The notes under the pieces were generated by a model. It made no database searches and had not been told where the DNA came from. It saw nothing but the letters and a program-made list of their open reading frames with translations. Positions 9,807 through 19,920 of a stretch of 64,000 bases of DNA are shown here, one piece after another. The first letter of the stretch is position 1, and each line of letters begins with the position of its first letter. The DNA is from Candidatus Villigracilis saccharophilus (GTDB taxonomy: Bacteria; Chloroflexota; Anaerolineae; Anaerolineales; Villigracilaceae), in NCBI GenBank assembly GCA_016709305.1, contig JADJNA010000018.1:46078-110077 (forward strand), read 5' to 3'. The translations under genes and the position numbers were made by a program.

Positions 9807-11147
9807 TTAGACCTTGGGTAAATCATCTGATGCGAATTGAACAACCACTTCCGCGCCCGGTAGTGTATTACCCAATTCCTGAATAGTTGTTTGAACAATA
9901 TTTTCAAGGTTAACCAAACCGCCAATCTTTGCGGAGATTTGACCGATCGTACGCTCCTTTGTTGCGCGCTTTTGCGCTTCCTGAAGCAGGCGCGCACTTT
10001 CGATGGCAAGGGCTGTGCGTTCGGCTGTGGCTTGCGCGATGGCAATTTCATCCTCAGTCCAAACGCGACTTGAATCGGACGCGCTTATTTTGATTGCGCC
10101 AATCAGGGCTCCGCGCAGTATGAGGGGGACTGCCAGACTGTGACTTCGTAGCTTATCGTAGGGGCTTAATGTTCTAGCCTCTATGCCGTCAAAGTAATAT
10201 CCTTCCACCGGATGCCTGTTCATGAACTGTTGCCATTGCTGTTCACCCATTTGTTTGGAAGAAGCCTCTGCCTGTCCAAGCGCTTCGCGTAATTGCTGGT
10301 AAGAGCGGGCATTTTGAATGGCGATACTAACCTGGTCCGCCAGTGTGGAGAGGACGCTTATGTCTTCCTGTGAGAAGGCGTTTGTTTTTGTGCTTTGCAC
10401 GTCCAATGCGCCAAATAATTCAGTGCCAATGCGCAGGGGGAGGGCGATCTCGGAATGTGTTTCAGGGAGGTCGGGATTATCGAAGAAAACAGCATCCTGC
10501 CCAACGTCCAATGCGACGCGCGGCTGCCCGTAATCAGTCACAAATCCAACAATCCCCGTCCCGCCCACACGCATACGGTGATTTCGTTCGAGCATTCTTT
10601 TTCCCCCAGGGCTATTTGAGGCGACAAGTACAGCAAATTCGCTGCTGTTGTCCAATAGAAATATGCCGATGTGATAAAAACCGAATTGTGTTGAAATGGC
10701 TTCAGTGACCTGTGAAAGAAGTGTTTCCAGCGTTTGGGTAGAGCTGATGATACGGGCTACGCGCGCGACGGCTTCGAATTGCGCGGTACGACGCAAGTTT
10801 CCTTCGTTGGCCCTTTCTAGATCCTGTGTTCGATCTGATACGCGTTTTTCAAGATCGAGATTTAAAGATTCCAACTGGTTAACCGCGTCGTTTGTCTTTG
10901 CCATCTGTTCATAAAGCGGGACGATGGCAAACCGATAGACAATCGGAGAAACGATCAATATCAGTATGGTTGCATCGAACAGGGTTCCTGTAACCGGCGG
11001 GAGCGGAGGCACTGTAAAAAACACGACCATGATGGCCAGCTCTACAAAAAAGATCGAGAGGATTAATATGGCTAGCGCGCGGTTGGGCGAAGTATTCCCT
11101 TTATTTTTTTTCAGCATGCCTTGCTCCAGATTTGAGAGATCACTCAT
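9807..11147 (-). CDS. Two-helix membrane-anchored tandem-GAF sensor
   Basis: The protein has 446 residues and is the smallest sensor of the set. Two membrane helices (about 24-47 and 57-78) with a very short loop leave no room for an external sensing domain. A coiled coil (about 85-125) leads to GAF-A (about 128-285; NPDLPETHSEIALPL, FGALDVQSTK), the linker with Gln-Trp (about 300), GAF-B (about 320-395; LRGALIGAIKI, ALAIESARLL) and the tail TTIQELGNTLPGAEVVVQF. It overlaps the preceding gene by 8 nt, implying translational coupling. Because it lacks an input domain of its own, the GAF domains themselves are the likely sensors or protein-docking sites. Confidence 0.85.
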   Translation of the reverse strand: MSDLSNLEQGMLKKNKGNTSPNRALAILILSIFFVELAIMVVFFTVPPLPPVTGTLFDATILILIVSPIVYRFAIVPLYEQMAKTNDAVNQLESLNLDLEKRVSDRTQDLERANEGNLRRTAQFEAVARVARIISSTQTLETLLSQVTEAISTQFGFYHIGIFLLDNSSEFAVLVASNSPGGKRMLERNHRMRVGGTGIVGFVTDYGQPRVALDVGQDAVFFDNPDLPETHSEIALPLRIGTELFGALDVQSTKTNAFSQEDISVLSTLADQVSIAIQNARSYQQLREALGQAEASSKQMGEQQWQQFMNRHPVEGYYFDGIEARTLSPYDKLRSHSLAVPLILRGALIGAIKISASDSSRVWTEDEIAIAQATAERTALAIESARLLQEAQKRATKERTIGQISAKIGGLVNLENIVQTTIQELGNTLPGAEVVVQFASDDLPKV

Positions 11148-13449
11148 TTTCGCCGCCTATCTCGACCATAATCTGGGTCCCGCTAATTTGAATGCCCAGC
11201 TCTCTAATGGCAGTTTTTAAAATCGTCTCGATTTCAGTCCCTGCACCGATCTTCGCAGAGATTTGACCAATTGCTTGTTCGCGCGCGGCTCGTCTTTGTG
11301 AATCTTCCAACAAGCGGGAGTTTTCCAATGTAAGCGCGGCGCGGTTGGCGGCTGCCTGGGCGATGGCAATCTCCCCTTCGGTCCAGGCATGATGCGGATC
11401 CTCCTGTTCCAATCCGATCACGCCGATGACCTGGTTGAGTAGCATTAACGGGATCATCAATGTGTTTTTCGTCCCGACGGCATTCTGACCAGTAATAATT
11501 GGTCTCCCATTCCCCAGTTCTTTTAGTAATTCGAACGGAAGATTTTGCGGTATGGATGTTACCTTTAATCCATCATATTCATAGGCGGGATTTTCTCTCA
11601 GGCTGATCGCAGATTGCCACGCCTGCTGTGTATGCATCCGGTTTGTCTTGGTGAGTTCGCTCAACATCCCTGTAACCTGTTGAGCGAGTTGGGCATTTTC
11701 AATAGCCGCAGATAGTTGATCGGCAAGAATTTGCAGTGTTTGAATGTCACGGTCGCCAAAAGCGTTAGGTATGACCGCTTGAATATCCAAAGCGCCGATC
11801 GTAAGGCTGTGACTCCGCAGAGGCAGCGTAATCTCCGAGCGTGTCTCCGGTAGATACGGATTCCCAAAATGGACGGCGTCTTTGCCAACGTCGAGTGCGA
11901 TATAGGCCTGGCCGGTTCGGGTTACATTCCCAACCAGACCCGTTTGTCCCACTTTTAATTTGTAGTTGTTTTTTAGCATTTTTTCAGCAGCAATACTGCT
12001 GGCTGCCTGCAAGACAGCGTATTCATAGAGCTCATCTACAAGGAAGATTCCGACATGGTAATATTTCAAACGTTCCTGAATTAAATTCACAGAAACATTG
12101 AGAAGCGTATCCATGTCACGGATAATGGCAATTTCACGCGCAACATCGGCAATTGTTTCCAACTGCAAGGTGTTTTTTTGCAAATCGACTGTGCGCTCCT
12201 GAATTCGCTGCTCCAATCCCTGTAATAAAGATTGAACTTGAACGGTCATTGAGTTGAAGGCAATAGCCAGGGTCCCAATTTCATCCGAAGTTTTTACCTG
12301 GGCACGAGCGCTGAAATCACCCTGGGAAATTAAATTGGCAACCTTTGCGAGCGCGGCAATGGGGTTTGTCAATGCTCTTGCGATCAAAGTGGCGATAACG
12401 GCTGCAATAATTGAAGTGGCAACCAATAAAATAATATTGGAATTGATTTGTTTTTGAACATCCGCTAGAAAAAGAGAGGTGGGGCGGCTGTATGCAACGG
12501 TCCAGGGTTGAGTTCTCAAGAACGCCACCGCGATGCTGTCATCTCCCGCTGTATTTGGGGAAATTTCGGTTTGGAAAAACGGTTGCTGCGCGGCATTGTC
12601 AAGCGCCAGGTCTAGATCAAGATAATTAGTGGCCTGTTCTTCGCGCGAAGTATTTAAAAAGCGTTTGGTGTCCACGGCTAGTAAATAATCGGGAAGTTCA
12701 AGTGGAATGATCGATTTCAAAATAAGGTCAGGGTTTTTGGTATCTGCCATGCGGATATTGAGTTGGTCCAGCAGCAAAACGGAAGCATCAGTAGTTTGCC
12801 CAACGCTTTCCGTGATTACTGCTTGCAAAACCGCAGAGTTGTATTTTGCGCGCAAGACACCGATGAAGTCACCGTTTTTGTTTAATATCCTGGCTGCAAA
12901 TTGGATGATGGTGGTTGTTTCATCGGAATAGGTTACGGCAGTGACTACTGGTCTCTCCGAAAATCGTACTTGTGAAAAATATACTTCTCCCGATTCGTCT
13001 GTGGAAATGCCGACCCCAGCACTGTCTAATAGGATCTTCCCATCAGAATCTATGAGGGCGTAGGAGATTAGGTTGACGGGATCTTTCCCGCTAATTTTTT
13101 CAAGAAGATCACGGGCTTTGGCTTGTTCAATATTTCCAGCCTGTTCAGATCGTGCCAGCGCGAGATATTCTGAAAAGTCGGAAAATTGGGATTCGATCTG
13201 GATTGAATTTAACGTTGACTGAATAAAGGTGTCAAGACTGTTGGCGGTTTGCTGCGCGCTTGATCTCAGGGAAACTTCAGCCCCTTTTGTGAGCGCTTGC
13301 TGTGTCTGGGTGATGTTGCGTGTTGAAACAATAATTAGCGGAGTCAAAGCGATGAATAGCATCGAAAACACCAGCCGTGTTTGCAGAGAGATGTTTCTGA
13401 TCCGATTGCCCGAAAAATATTGAGCCTGTTTTGATTCGCGTTGACTCAT
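11140..13449 (-). CDS. Cache-HAMP-GAF-GAF membrane sensor
   Basis: The protein has 769 residues. A membrane helix (about 27-47) is followed by a dCache-like external domain (about 48-330; LIDSDGKILLDSAG) and a second helix (about 335-358). The HAMP domain (about 358-412) contains QGDFSARAQ and DEIGTLAIAFNSM. A coiled coil, GAF-A (YHVGIFLVDE, NPYLPETRSEITLPL, IGALDIQ), the QQAWQS linker, GAF-B (LNQVIGVIGLEQ) and the tail TAIRELGIQISGTQIMVEI complete it. The architecture up to the HAMP is that of chemoreceptors and histidine kinases, but neither an MCP signalling tip nor a kinase follows. Its start lies one base after the stop of the gene before it (TGATATG). Confidence 0.85.
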   Translation of the reverse strand: MSQRESKQAQYFSGNRIRNISLQTRLVFSMLFIALTPLIIVSTRNITQTQQALTKGAEVSLRSSAQQTANSLDTFIQSTLNSIQIESQFSDFSEYLALARSEQAGNIEQAKARDLLEKISGKDPVNLISYALIDSDGKILLDSAGVGISTDESGEVYFSQVRFSERPVVTAVTYSDETTTIIQFAARILNKNGDFIGVLRAKYNSAVLQAVITESVGQTTDASVLLLDQLNIRMADTKNPDLILKSIIPLELPDYLLAVDTKRFLNTSREEQATNYLDLDLALDNAAQQPFFQTEISPNTAGDDSIAVAFLRTQPWTVAYSRPTSLFLADVQKQINSNIILLVATSIIAAVIATLIARALTNPIAALAKVANLISQGDFSARAQVKTSDEIGTLAIAFNSMTVQVQSLLQGLEQRIQERTVDLQKNTLQLETIADVAREIAIIRDMDTLLNVSVNLIQERLKYYHVGIFLVDELYEYAVLQAASSIAAEKMLKNNYKLKVGQTGLVGNVTRTGQAYIALDVGKDAVHFGNPYLPETRSEITLPLRSHSLTIGALDIQAVIPNAFGDRDIQTLQILADQLSAAIENAQLAQQVTGMLSELTKTNRMHTQQAWQSAISLRENPAYEYDGLKVTSIPQNLPFELLKELGNGRPIITGQNAVGTKNTLMIPLMLLNQVIGVIGLEQEDPHHAWTEGEIAIAQAAANRAALTLENSRLLEDSQRRAAREQAIGQISAKIGAGTEIETILKTAIRELGIQISGTQIMVEIGGENE

Positions 13450-13450
13450 A

Positions 13451-15231
13451 TCAACCTTTTGTTATGTTTTGTTGCAGTTTTTTACTATCATTTGCGGCAT
13501 CACCTTGAATCGGTGCGCCGAGCTGAATAAAGGAGCGGGTTGCGCCTAGTGCCTGTCCAAGTTCTTGGACAGTGATTTGCATGATGTGCTTGAAATCTGT
13601 GGAAGCGCTGATCTGAGTCGTGATATGCGCAATGGTTTCTTCCTGATCTGCACGGCGGACCGTTTCTTCAAAAAGGCGCGCATTTTCCAGGGCCAGTGCC
13701 GCCCTATCTGAGATGGATTGAACCACCATGACCTCATCCTCTGTCCATCTTCTTTTTTCATCTGCTGCTTGGATATGAATGACACCGATGACCTGTTCTC
13801 GAAACTTAACTGGAACTGACAAAGTGGCAGGATTGCCTGTTGAAGGATGGGCAAAAACGGAGGTTTCGCCGGTGGCGATGGTTTTTTCAAAAATTGTACT
13901 ATCTGTAATCTGCGAATCCGAAATCGTTCCATCTGGAAGATATGCGTATCCCTTTGTTTTAGATTCCGGATTATGCGAGTAGAAGGTGTGTTTGTTTTTT
14001 GATTTGGCAGGGAGAACTCTGAACGATGACCGGTCAGCACATTATCGATCAAAATTGCGATTTGGTTGGCAAGCGTGCTTAAGAGATTTGCATCATCCTC
14101 GCTGAAAGCAGAGGACAGGGTGCTTTGCATATCCAGCACACCGATTACGTTTACGCCGTATTTAAGGGGCAATGCCATTTCAGACTTGGTTTCTGGAAGA
14201 TTAGGATTGTTGAAGAAAACCGCGTCTGAACCCGTGTCAAGCGCGATGCGCGGACGTCCACTTTGCGAAACATATCCAACGATGCCTGTTCCACCCAGCT
14301 TGAGTTGATGACGGCGCTCAAGCATTTTTTGCCCTCCCAAGCTGCTTGTGTTTGCAGCGCGTAGATGCGCGTACTCGCGATTCTCGTCAAGCAGGAAAAT
14401 ACCAACATGGTAAAACCCAAGTTTTTCGCTGATCGAATCTGCTATAAGTGTGAGCAATTCCTTTGGTCGCTTATCAATTGCGGCAGAGATATCCCGGGAC
14501 AACTCCGAAATGGTCTGCAAGCGCAGCGCCCGAGACTCGATCTGCTGATTTGCATCACTTAGTTCGCGGGTCCGTTCTTCCACACGTTTTTCAAGATTTG
14601 TTTTTATTTCTTGCAATTCGGAATTTGTAGTGCGGATCTCAAGTAGGCGCAGGTTTTCCAGATTTGCGCGAAATACGAGAATGCCGTATAGAATTACGCC
14701 GGTAAAGAAAATGATTCCCCCGATTTGAGACATATCGCTTATGGAGGCGGGGGTTTTTGAATACAGAGGGGCAAGTACTGCGGCAATTGTTGAATATATC
14801 GCAAGAAATCCAAAGGTCCTTAAACTGGAAAGCGCACTTGCAACAATCAAGGCAATAGGAACGATTGTGTATATGGTCGTTGAAAACTCAGGCGCAATTC
14901 CAAGCAGCAATGCTAAAAAAGGTGTGGTTAGAAAGCCAAAAGAAAAGATAAATGTGCCAGTATTGGGGAATTTGGTTTTGCCTAAAATGTAGGAAGACAA
15001 TGAAATTACAAGCATGTACTCGAAGATAAAAACTGATTCTGGGCGGGCAAGTAATCCAAGAGTGAATGCTGCTATCAGAACGAGAGTGATCACATTCAGC
15101 AATTGAACGCGCCTTATGTAACCCAATTCGTGTATGGATGGATGGGGCGCCATTAATTTCTGCCCCAACCGTTTTACGGAATCGGCAAGAGATCGTTGAT
15201 TATTATCTAAAGGCTGTTGGGTCGTTGACAT
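13451..15231 (-). CDS. Membrane-anchored tandem-GAF sensor (apparent frameshift near 14005)
   Basis: The frame from 15231 runs through six or seven membrane helices (about 35-205), a coiled coil and GAF-A (YHVGIFLLDE, NPNLPETKSEMALPL, IGVLDMQS). It then loses similarity after LIDNVLTGHRSEFSLP. Adding one A in the A-rich run at about 14000-14010 restores a continuous frame through GAF-B (SVPVKFREQVIGVIHIQ, ALALENARLFEE) and the tail TVQELGQALGATRSFIQL, giving about 593 residues. The linker of this paralogue lacks the Trp seen in the others. It starts 2 nt after the stop of the preceding gene. As in the others, no catalytic output is present. Confidence 0.75.
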
Positions 15232-15233
15232 CT

Positions 15234-16656
15234 TTATTCTCTCGCCTTTTTATTATCATTGGAGTTGCTTGACTCTCCCATATTTTCCAATAATTGAAAT
15301 GAGACAGAAGCATTTCCAATGGTCTGACCAAGCTCCAGAACTGTCTCGCGCATAATGGTTTCCGTGTTTGAGTAGGCACTGATTCGTGCGGAAATATCCG
15401 AAACCAGCGATTCGCGTGCGGCCCGCTGCTGGGATTCTTCTGTATAGACGCGCGCTTTCCAAGGCTCCACTTAATTGTTCTGATAATGCGATCGCAAGAA
15501 TGATTTCTTCCTGTGTCCATGCTTCTGAAATTTCATTTTTCTTTAACCGAATGGCGCCAATGATGAGTCCGCGTATTTTGACTGGCACTGTAACCGTTAA
15601 ATTGTCGCTGCCAATTATGATATCGCCAGTTTCGACTGCCTTGGCAATGTTCGGCTCAAGTTTTTCGGCGTTAATTTGAACTGTGCCCGGTGATGTGGCA
15701 AGATAATCAATCCCCGCCTGATTTTGCAAAATTTTGCCCCATGCTTCACGACTGACATCGCCGAAGAGAACCTTCGAAGATTCCAAAGCCTTTTCGGTCT
15801 CACTGAATAAGTTCGCATTCTGAATGGCGATCGCAAGTTGTTCGGCCATGATCTGCAAAGTGGAGATATCCTCCTCTGTGAAGGCCTGCGATTCGGTGCT
15901 TTGAACATCCAATGCCCCAAGAATTTGACCGCTTGCAACAAGCGGGAGTGCCATTTCAGAGCGGGTCAGCGGAAGGTCTGGATTGTCGAAGTAGGTTGCA
16001 TCTTTTCCAACGTCCAGTGCGATGCGCGCTTTGACGGTTTCTGTCACATACCCAACAATGCCAGTTTCTCCTATTTTAAGTTTGTGGTTTTTTTCCAGCA
16101 TGCGCTGTCCGCCAGCACTGTTTGCCGCGACTAAAACTGCGTATTCCTTGCGTTCATCCAGTAGAAAGATGCCAATGTGGTAATAACCAAAATTATCACG
16201 GATGAGGTGCGTCGTTTGTTGTAAGAGTTCAGAAAGATTGCGGTATGAAGTAATGTTCTTGCCGACATCTGCCGCCGCTCTTAATAAACGACTGCGGTGT
16301 TCGATCTCATTGGTCCGTTCTCTGACGCGTTCTTCAAGATTTGTCTGATATATTTTCAAATCATGCTCGCGATTGCTTAGCTCTTTATTGCTAGTTAGTA
16401 GCATATCCTGTTTGAAGCCGGCGTATCCGGCAAATAGACCGAGAAATAGAGGGGCAGTATCGATCAACCATAAGAGCGGTTCAGTACGCTGGATAATAAT
16501 TATGGAAGAAATTTGTAACGGCAACTGAGAAATCAATAATTTCAAAAAAGTTCCGGCGATGGGGAATAAGAATCCAAACGATGCGCCAATCAATGCGTAA
16601 CGCTGTGTCTCGCTGATTTTCATGCGGGCAGGTTTCTTCTCCAAAGCCATATTCAA
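15234..16656 (-). CDS. Membrane-anchored tandem-GAF sensor (apparent frameshift near 15450)
   Basis: About 474 residues after restoring two bases in the GCGCG run near 15450, which joins GALESARVY to TEESQQRAARE. Two or three membrane helices occupy residues 12-80. GAF-A carries YHIGIFLLDE, NPDLPLTRSEMALPL and LGALDVQSTE. The linker contains EAWGK. GAF-B has KIRGLIIGAIRLKK. The tail reads TVLELGQTIGNASVSFQL. The frame begins with a TTG at 16656, five bases after AAGGAA; an ATG at 16650 is an alternative start. The ribosome site overlaps the stop of the preceding gene. Confidence 0.75.
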
Positions 16657-16664
16657 TAAATTCC

Positions 16665-18347
16665 TTATTTCAAACGCAAAAAATTCGCGTTTTTCCGAAT
16701 AACCCCGGATTCTGGTTGATGGGGTCCAATGTTAATTTCCGCTTCTTTTAGATCGAAGACCCTTCTTAGTTCGGTTGCAGCTGTGCGGATCACCGATTCT
16801 ACATCAAGAGTTTCGCGAACCCGCGTTGAAATGTTTGCGATCATCTGGTCGCGCATTGCACTTTTTTGAGCTTCCTCTACCAATCTGCTGTTTTCCAGAG
16901 CGAGCGCCACCTGGTCGGCAATTTTCTCAACTAATAAGCGCTCACGATCAGACCATTCAGATATTCCACCTTTTCTCTTTAATTTGATCGTGCCGATTGT
17001 TTCGCCATACAAAACCAATGGTACGAGCATCCCCTCGATATTAACCTTGTCTTTGGAGAAAAGAGGTCGCACACCAGCGGGCGTATATTGATATGCTGGT
17101 TTTTGGCGGGTTGTGAGTTTTAACCAAGTTTTACGTGTCTGGAATGAGGTGTTAACCTCCAATTGATTTACAAGGTTCTTTGTTTCATTGAGCAAGCGGG
17201 CATTATCAAAGGAAATCGCCGCCAAATCAGCGAGTGTTTGCAGTATTTCTGCATCCTGCGTGCCAAATGCCTTTGGCTGATCTGAATGCAAGTCCAACAC
17301 TCCGATCACCTTCCCCCGTACCGCGAGTGGGAGCATCATTCTTGACCGTGTAATTGGGAAATTTGTATCGCGAATAAAATTTGGGTCTTCAATATCAGAT
17401 GTGATTTCAGCCCTGTTCAGCTCGACGACTTTATTGAGCCCGTTCCGCGGGTCTGATTCGACGCGAAACCCCTGGCCAATAAGCTGTTTGCCGATTGTGG
17501 AGGAGGCTGCCTGCAAAAATGCAATTTTTTTCTGTTCATCTAAAATGTACAGTCCAACATGATAGTACTCAAATTTTTCAGAAATTTGATCTGTCACCGC
17601 CCCCAATAGCATAGAGACGTCCTGAATCTCGGCAATGGTTCTGGCAACAGTGGTTGATGTGCGCAATTGATTGGTTTGCACTTCCAACTCTTCGGTCCGT
17701 TCGCGTACTCTGTTTTCCAATTGGATTCGTTCAGCAATCAGGGTCTGGAACATACTTTGAGTCTGACCTACAATACGCGCAAATTCGTTTTTAAATCGAG
17801 CAATTGCAATGACAAGAATCACGCTAACTACGGAAAAATTCATTGTATATGCGATCCAGTCCAATGGTGTGGTGGTTGGCACGCCTGGCGCGCTAAAATG
17901 ATACTTTCCCAGTTGTTGTATGATTCCTATTGTTGCGAACGTAAAAATGCTAATGAACACAGCAAGGATGTCAATTCGTTGATCGAATAACAAGCCGGAT
18001 AAGATGATCAATGCAACAAAAAATACGTTGCCATCAAGCCATGGCCCCCACGCGAGAATGGCATTTGTTCCTATTGCGTAGATCATCAATAACAAAATGG
18101 TGGCGCGAGCCGTATACGGGGCTGGGAAAATAGTTACCAGGAACAGAACAGAGTACAGGCTGATAAATAAAACAAGATCGATTGATGTTGCGTTTGGCAG
18201 TGAGAATGCCAACAGGCCGAGTCCCAACACACAGGCCATGCGCAGAATGATTAAGATAAATCCATTGCGCCAGCTTTTGTAATCAAAAGCCATTGACTGA
18301 TGGTCCTGCCGCTTATCAGCTCCATAAGATTGCAAATCGCTATTCAT
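16665..18347 (-). CDS. Six-helix membrane-anchored tandem-GAF sensor
   Basis: The protein has 560 residues. Six membrane helices (about 30-205) carry hardly any external loop, so an intramembrane or lipid-proximal signal is possible. A coiled coil follows. GAF-A is more divergent than in the neighbours (YHVGLYILDE, NFPITRSRMMLPL, IGVLDLHSDQ). The linker has RKTWLKL. GAF-B has LYGETIGTIKLKR and ALALENSRLVEE, and the tail reads TAATELRRVFDLKEAEINI. The start overlaps the preceding stop by 8 nt (ATGAATAG). No output domain is present. Confidence 0.85.
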   Translation of the reverse strand: MNSDLQSYGADKRQDHQSMAFDYKSWRNGFILIILRMACVLGLGLLAFSLPNATSIDLVLFISLYSVLFLVTIFPAPYTARATILLLMIYAIGTNAILAWGPWLDGNVFFVALIILSGLLFDQRIDILAVFISIFTFATIGIIQQLGKYHFSAPGVPTTTPLDWIAYTMNFSVVSVILVIAIARFKNEFARIVGQTQSMFQTLIAERIQLENRVRERTEELEVQTNQLRTSTTVARTIAEIQDVSMLLGAVTDQISEKFEYYHVGLYILDEQKKIAFLQAASSTIGKQLIGQGFRVESDPRNGLNKVVELNRAEITSDIEDPNFIRDTNFPITRSRMMLPLAVRGKVIGVLDLHSDQPKAFGTQDAEILQTLADLAAISFDNARLLNETKNLVNQLEVNTSFQTRKTWLKLTTRQKPAYQYTPAGVRPLFSKDKVNIEGMLVPLVLYGETIGTIKLKRKGGISEWSDRERLLVEKIADQVALALENSRLVEEAQKSAMRDQMIANISTRVRETLDVESVIRTAATELRRVFDLKEAEINIGPHQPESGVIRKNANFLRLK

Positions 18348-19920
18348 CTTCTGTCCCCATTGAAACTTCGATTACCACTTCCGAGGCTTCGAGTGAGCGC
18401 CCGAGTTCACGAACGGTGGTTTGCAGGATATTGTCCATATTTGTGGATGCCCAAATTTTGGTGATGAGTTCATTTGCCAGTTTCTCACGAGCCGCAATGG
18501 ATTGACTTTCCTCCACAAGGCGGGCATTTTCCAACGCAAGCGATGCTTGCGTTGTGATGGATTCGATCAAGGTTTTCTGCTCCGGACTCCATTCTGCAGA
18601 ATTCTCAAGATAGACCTGTCCGATAATTTGATCCCTCAATACAAGCGGAATTTTAATCTCCTTGTTGTCGTCCGAGTCATTATCTCCAAGGGCATAATCC
18701 AATCTGCGATGGTTTGTGAGGGATTGCCAGGCTCCCTGAAGATATTGCCGTTGAGTGGCGCGCATTTCAGATAGACTTTGTTGTGCGCGTAAAAACAAGC
18801 GGGAGTTTTCAAGAGCGATGGCTATTTCATTAGCCATGTTCTGGTATGCTTCAACGTCTTGCGGAGAGAACGCGTTTGCTTTGGTTGCGTGCATTTCCAA
18901 GGCGCCCAGGACTGTATCGCCAACGATCAGCGGCATCGCAATTTGGGAGCGGGAATAAGGCAGCAGGGGATTGTCAGGACGGGCGGCTTTTGTCCCGGCT
19001 TCCTGGACGATATAAGCCTGTTTTGTGCGTATTGCAACACTGACCGCAGATTTTCCGTCGACATCCAAGCGGTACTTGTTTTCGCGCAATATCCTTCCAG
19101 CTTCGCCAGTTGCCTCTTTCAGATCAGCCCAATGTTCCGAGAGATCAAGCAGGAAGAAGGCGGTGTAATAGCAGTCAAATTCGACTTCAATGAGATGGGC
19201 GGCTTGTTTGAGAAGTTCATCCGGATCTAGAATGGCAGTAACTGCACGTCCGATTTTATTTATTTTTCCAAGTTGAACGGTTCGTTCGAATACTTTATTC
19301 TCCAGGTTCGTGCGTTCGTTTTTAAGATCGTTCAAAGTTATATCAATTTGTTTTTGCGATTCGAGAAACTCCTGCTCTAAACGTTGAAAACCAATAATAA
19401 TGACAAGTCCAAACATGGAGAGGACCACCCCCGCGCTTACCCAATCATCTATTTTGGACGGCAATACAGATTGGTTTAGTGGGGTCACCCGCCCGCTTAA
19501 CATGAGCCATCCAAATACTGAAAAGGTTATGATATTTAGAATAAGAGCCGCGATTCCAGCGCGCGGCGAAAGCAGCATGGTTGAAAAAATGATTAAGCCC
19601 AGGAAGAAGAATAAACCATCTCCTAAAATGCCGTATAAAATTAATTCACTGATTCCAAGTACATAAATGCTAAGCAGAAATACGCTCATTCGTACCACAT
19701 ATGAAAAGCGCACGATAGTAACAATTCCCGTTAAGATATAGACGGCTATAAAGACTGCGTCAACGACTGTGCTGGCGGAACCCCTTAGCGCGGGAATTAA
19801 TGCAATGCTTCCCAGTATCAGTACGCCGACCAGTAAGGGGATCGCGAATCGCTCACGCCAATTTCTGTAAAACAAGCGCGTTGTTTCGGCTGAGTTTCTA
19901 GAAAGACTGCTTTCGGTCAT
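18340..19920 (-). CDS. Six-helix membrane-anchored tandem-GAF sensor
   Basis: The protein has 526 residues. Six membrane helices (about 25-205) are followed by a coiled coil. GAF-A is another divergent copy (YYTAFFLLDL, NPLLPYSRSQIAMPL, LGALEMHATK). The linker contains GAWQSL. GAF-B is short (LRDQIIGQVYLEN, ASLALENARLVEE) and the tail reads TVRELGRSLEASEVVIEV. Its ATG overlaps the preceding stop in the classic ATGA arrangement, so it is coupled to the large sensor upstream. No kinase, cyclase or DNA-binding domain is present. Confidence 0.85.
   Translation of the reverse strand: MTESSLSRNSAETTRLFYRNWRERFAIPLLVGVLILGSIALIPALRGSASTVVDAVFIAVYILTGIVTIVRFSYVVRMSVFLLSIYVLGISELILYGILGDGLFFFLGLIIFSTMLLSPRAGIAALILNIITFSVFGWLMLSGRVTPLNQSVLPSKIDDWVSAGVVLSMFGLVIIIGFQRLEQEFLESQKQIDITLNDLKNERTNLENKVFERTVQLGKINKIGRAVTAILDPDELLKQAAHLIEVEFDCYYTAFFLLDLSEHWADLKEATGEAGRILRENKYRLDVDGKSAVSVAIRTKQAYIVQEAGTKAARPDNPLLPYSRSQIAMPLIVGDTVLGALEMHATKANAFSPQDVEAYQNMANEIAIALENSRLFLRAQQSLSEMRATQRQYLQGAWQSLTNHRRLDYALGDNDSDDNKEIKIPLVLRDQIIGQVYLENSAEWSPEQKTLIESITTQASLALENARLVEESQSIAAREKLANELITKIWASTNMDNILQTTVRELGRSLEASEVVIEVSMGTEDE

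Noticed and set aside
2517..19920. C-terminal tails of the GAF proteins as degenerate HisKA domains
   Set aside because: They contain no phosphorylatable H-box His-Glu/Asp pair and align better with the first helix and strand of GAF-A.
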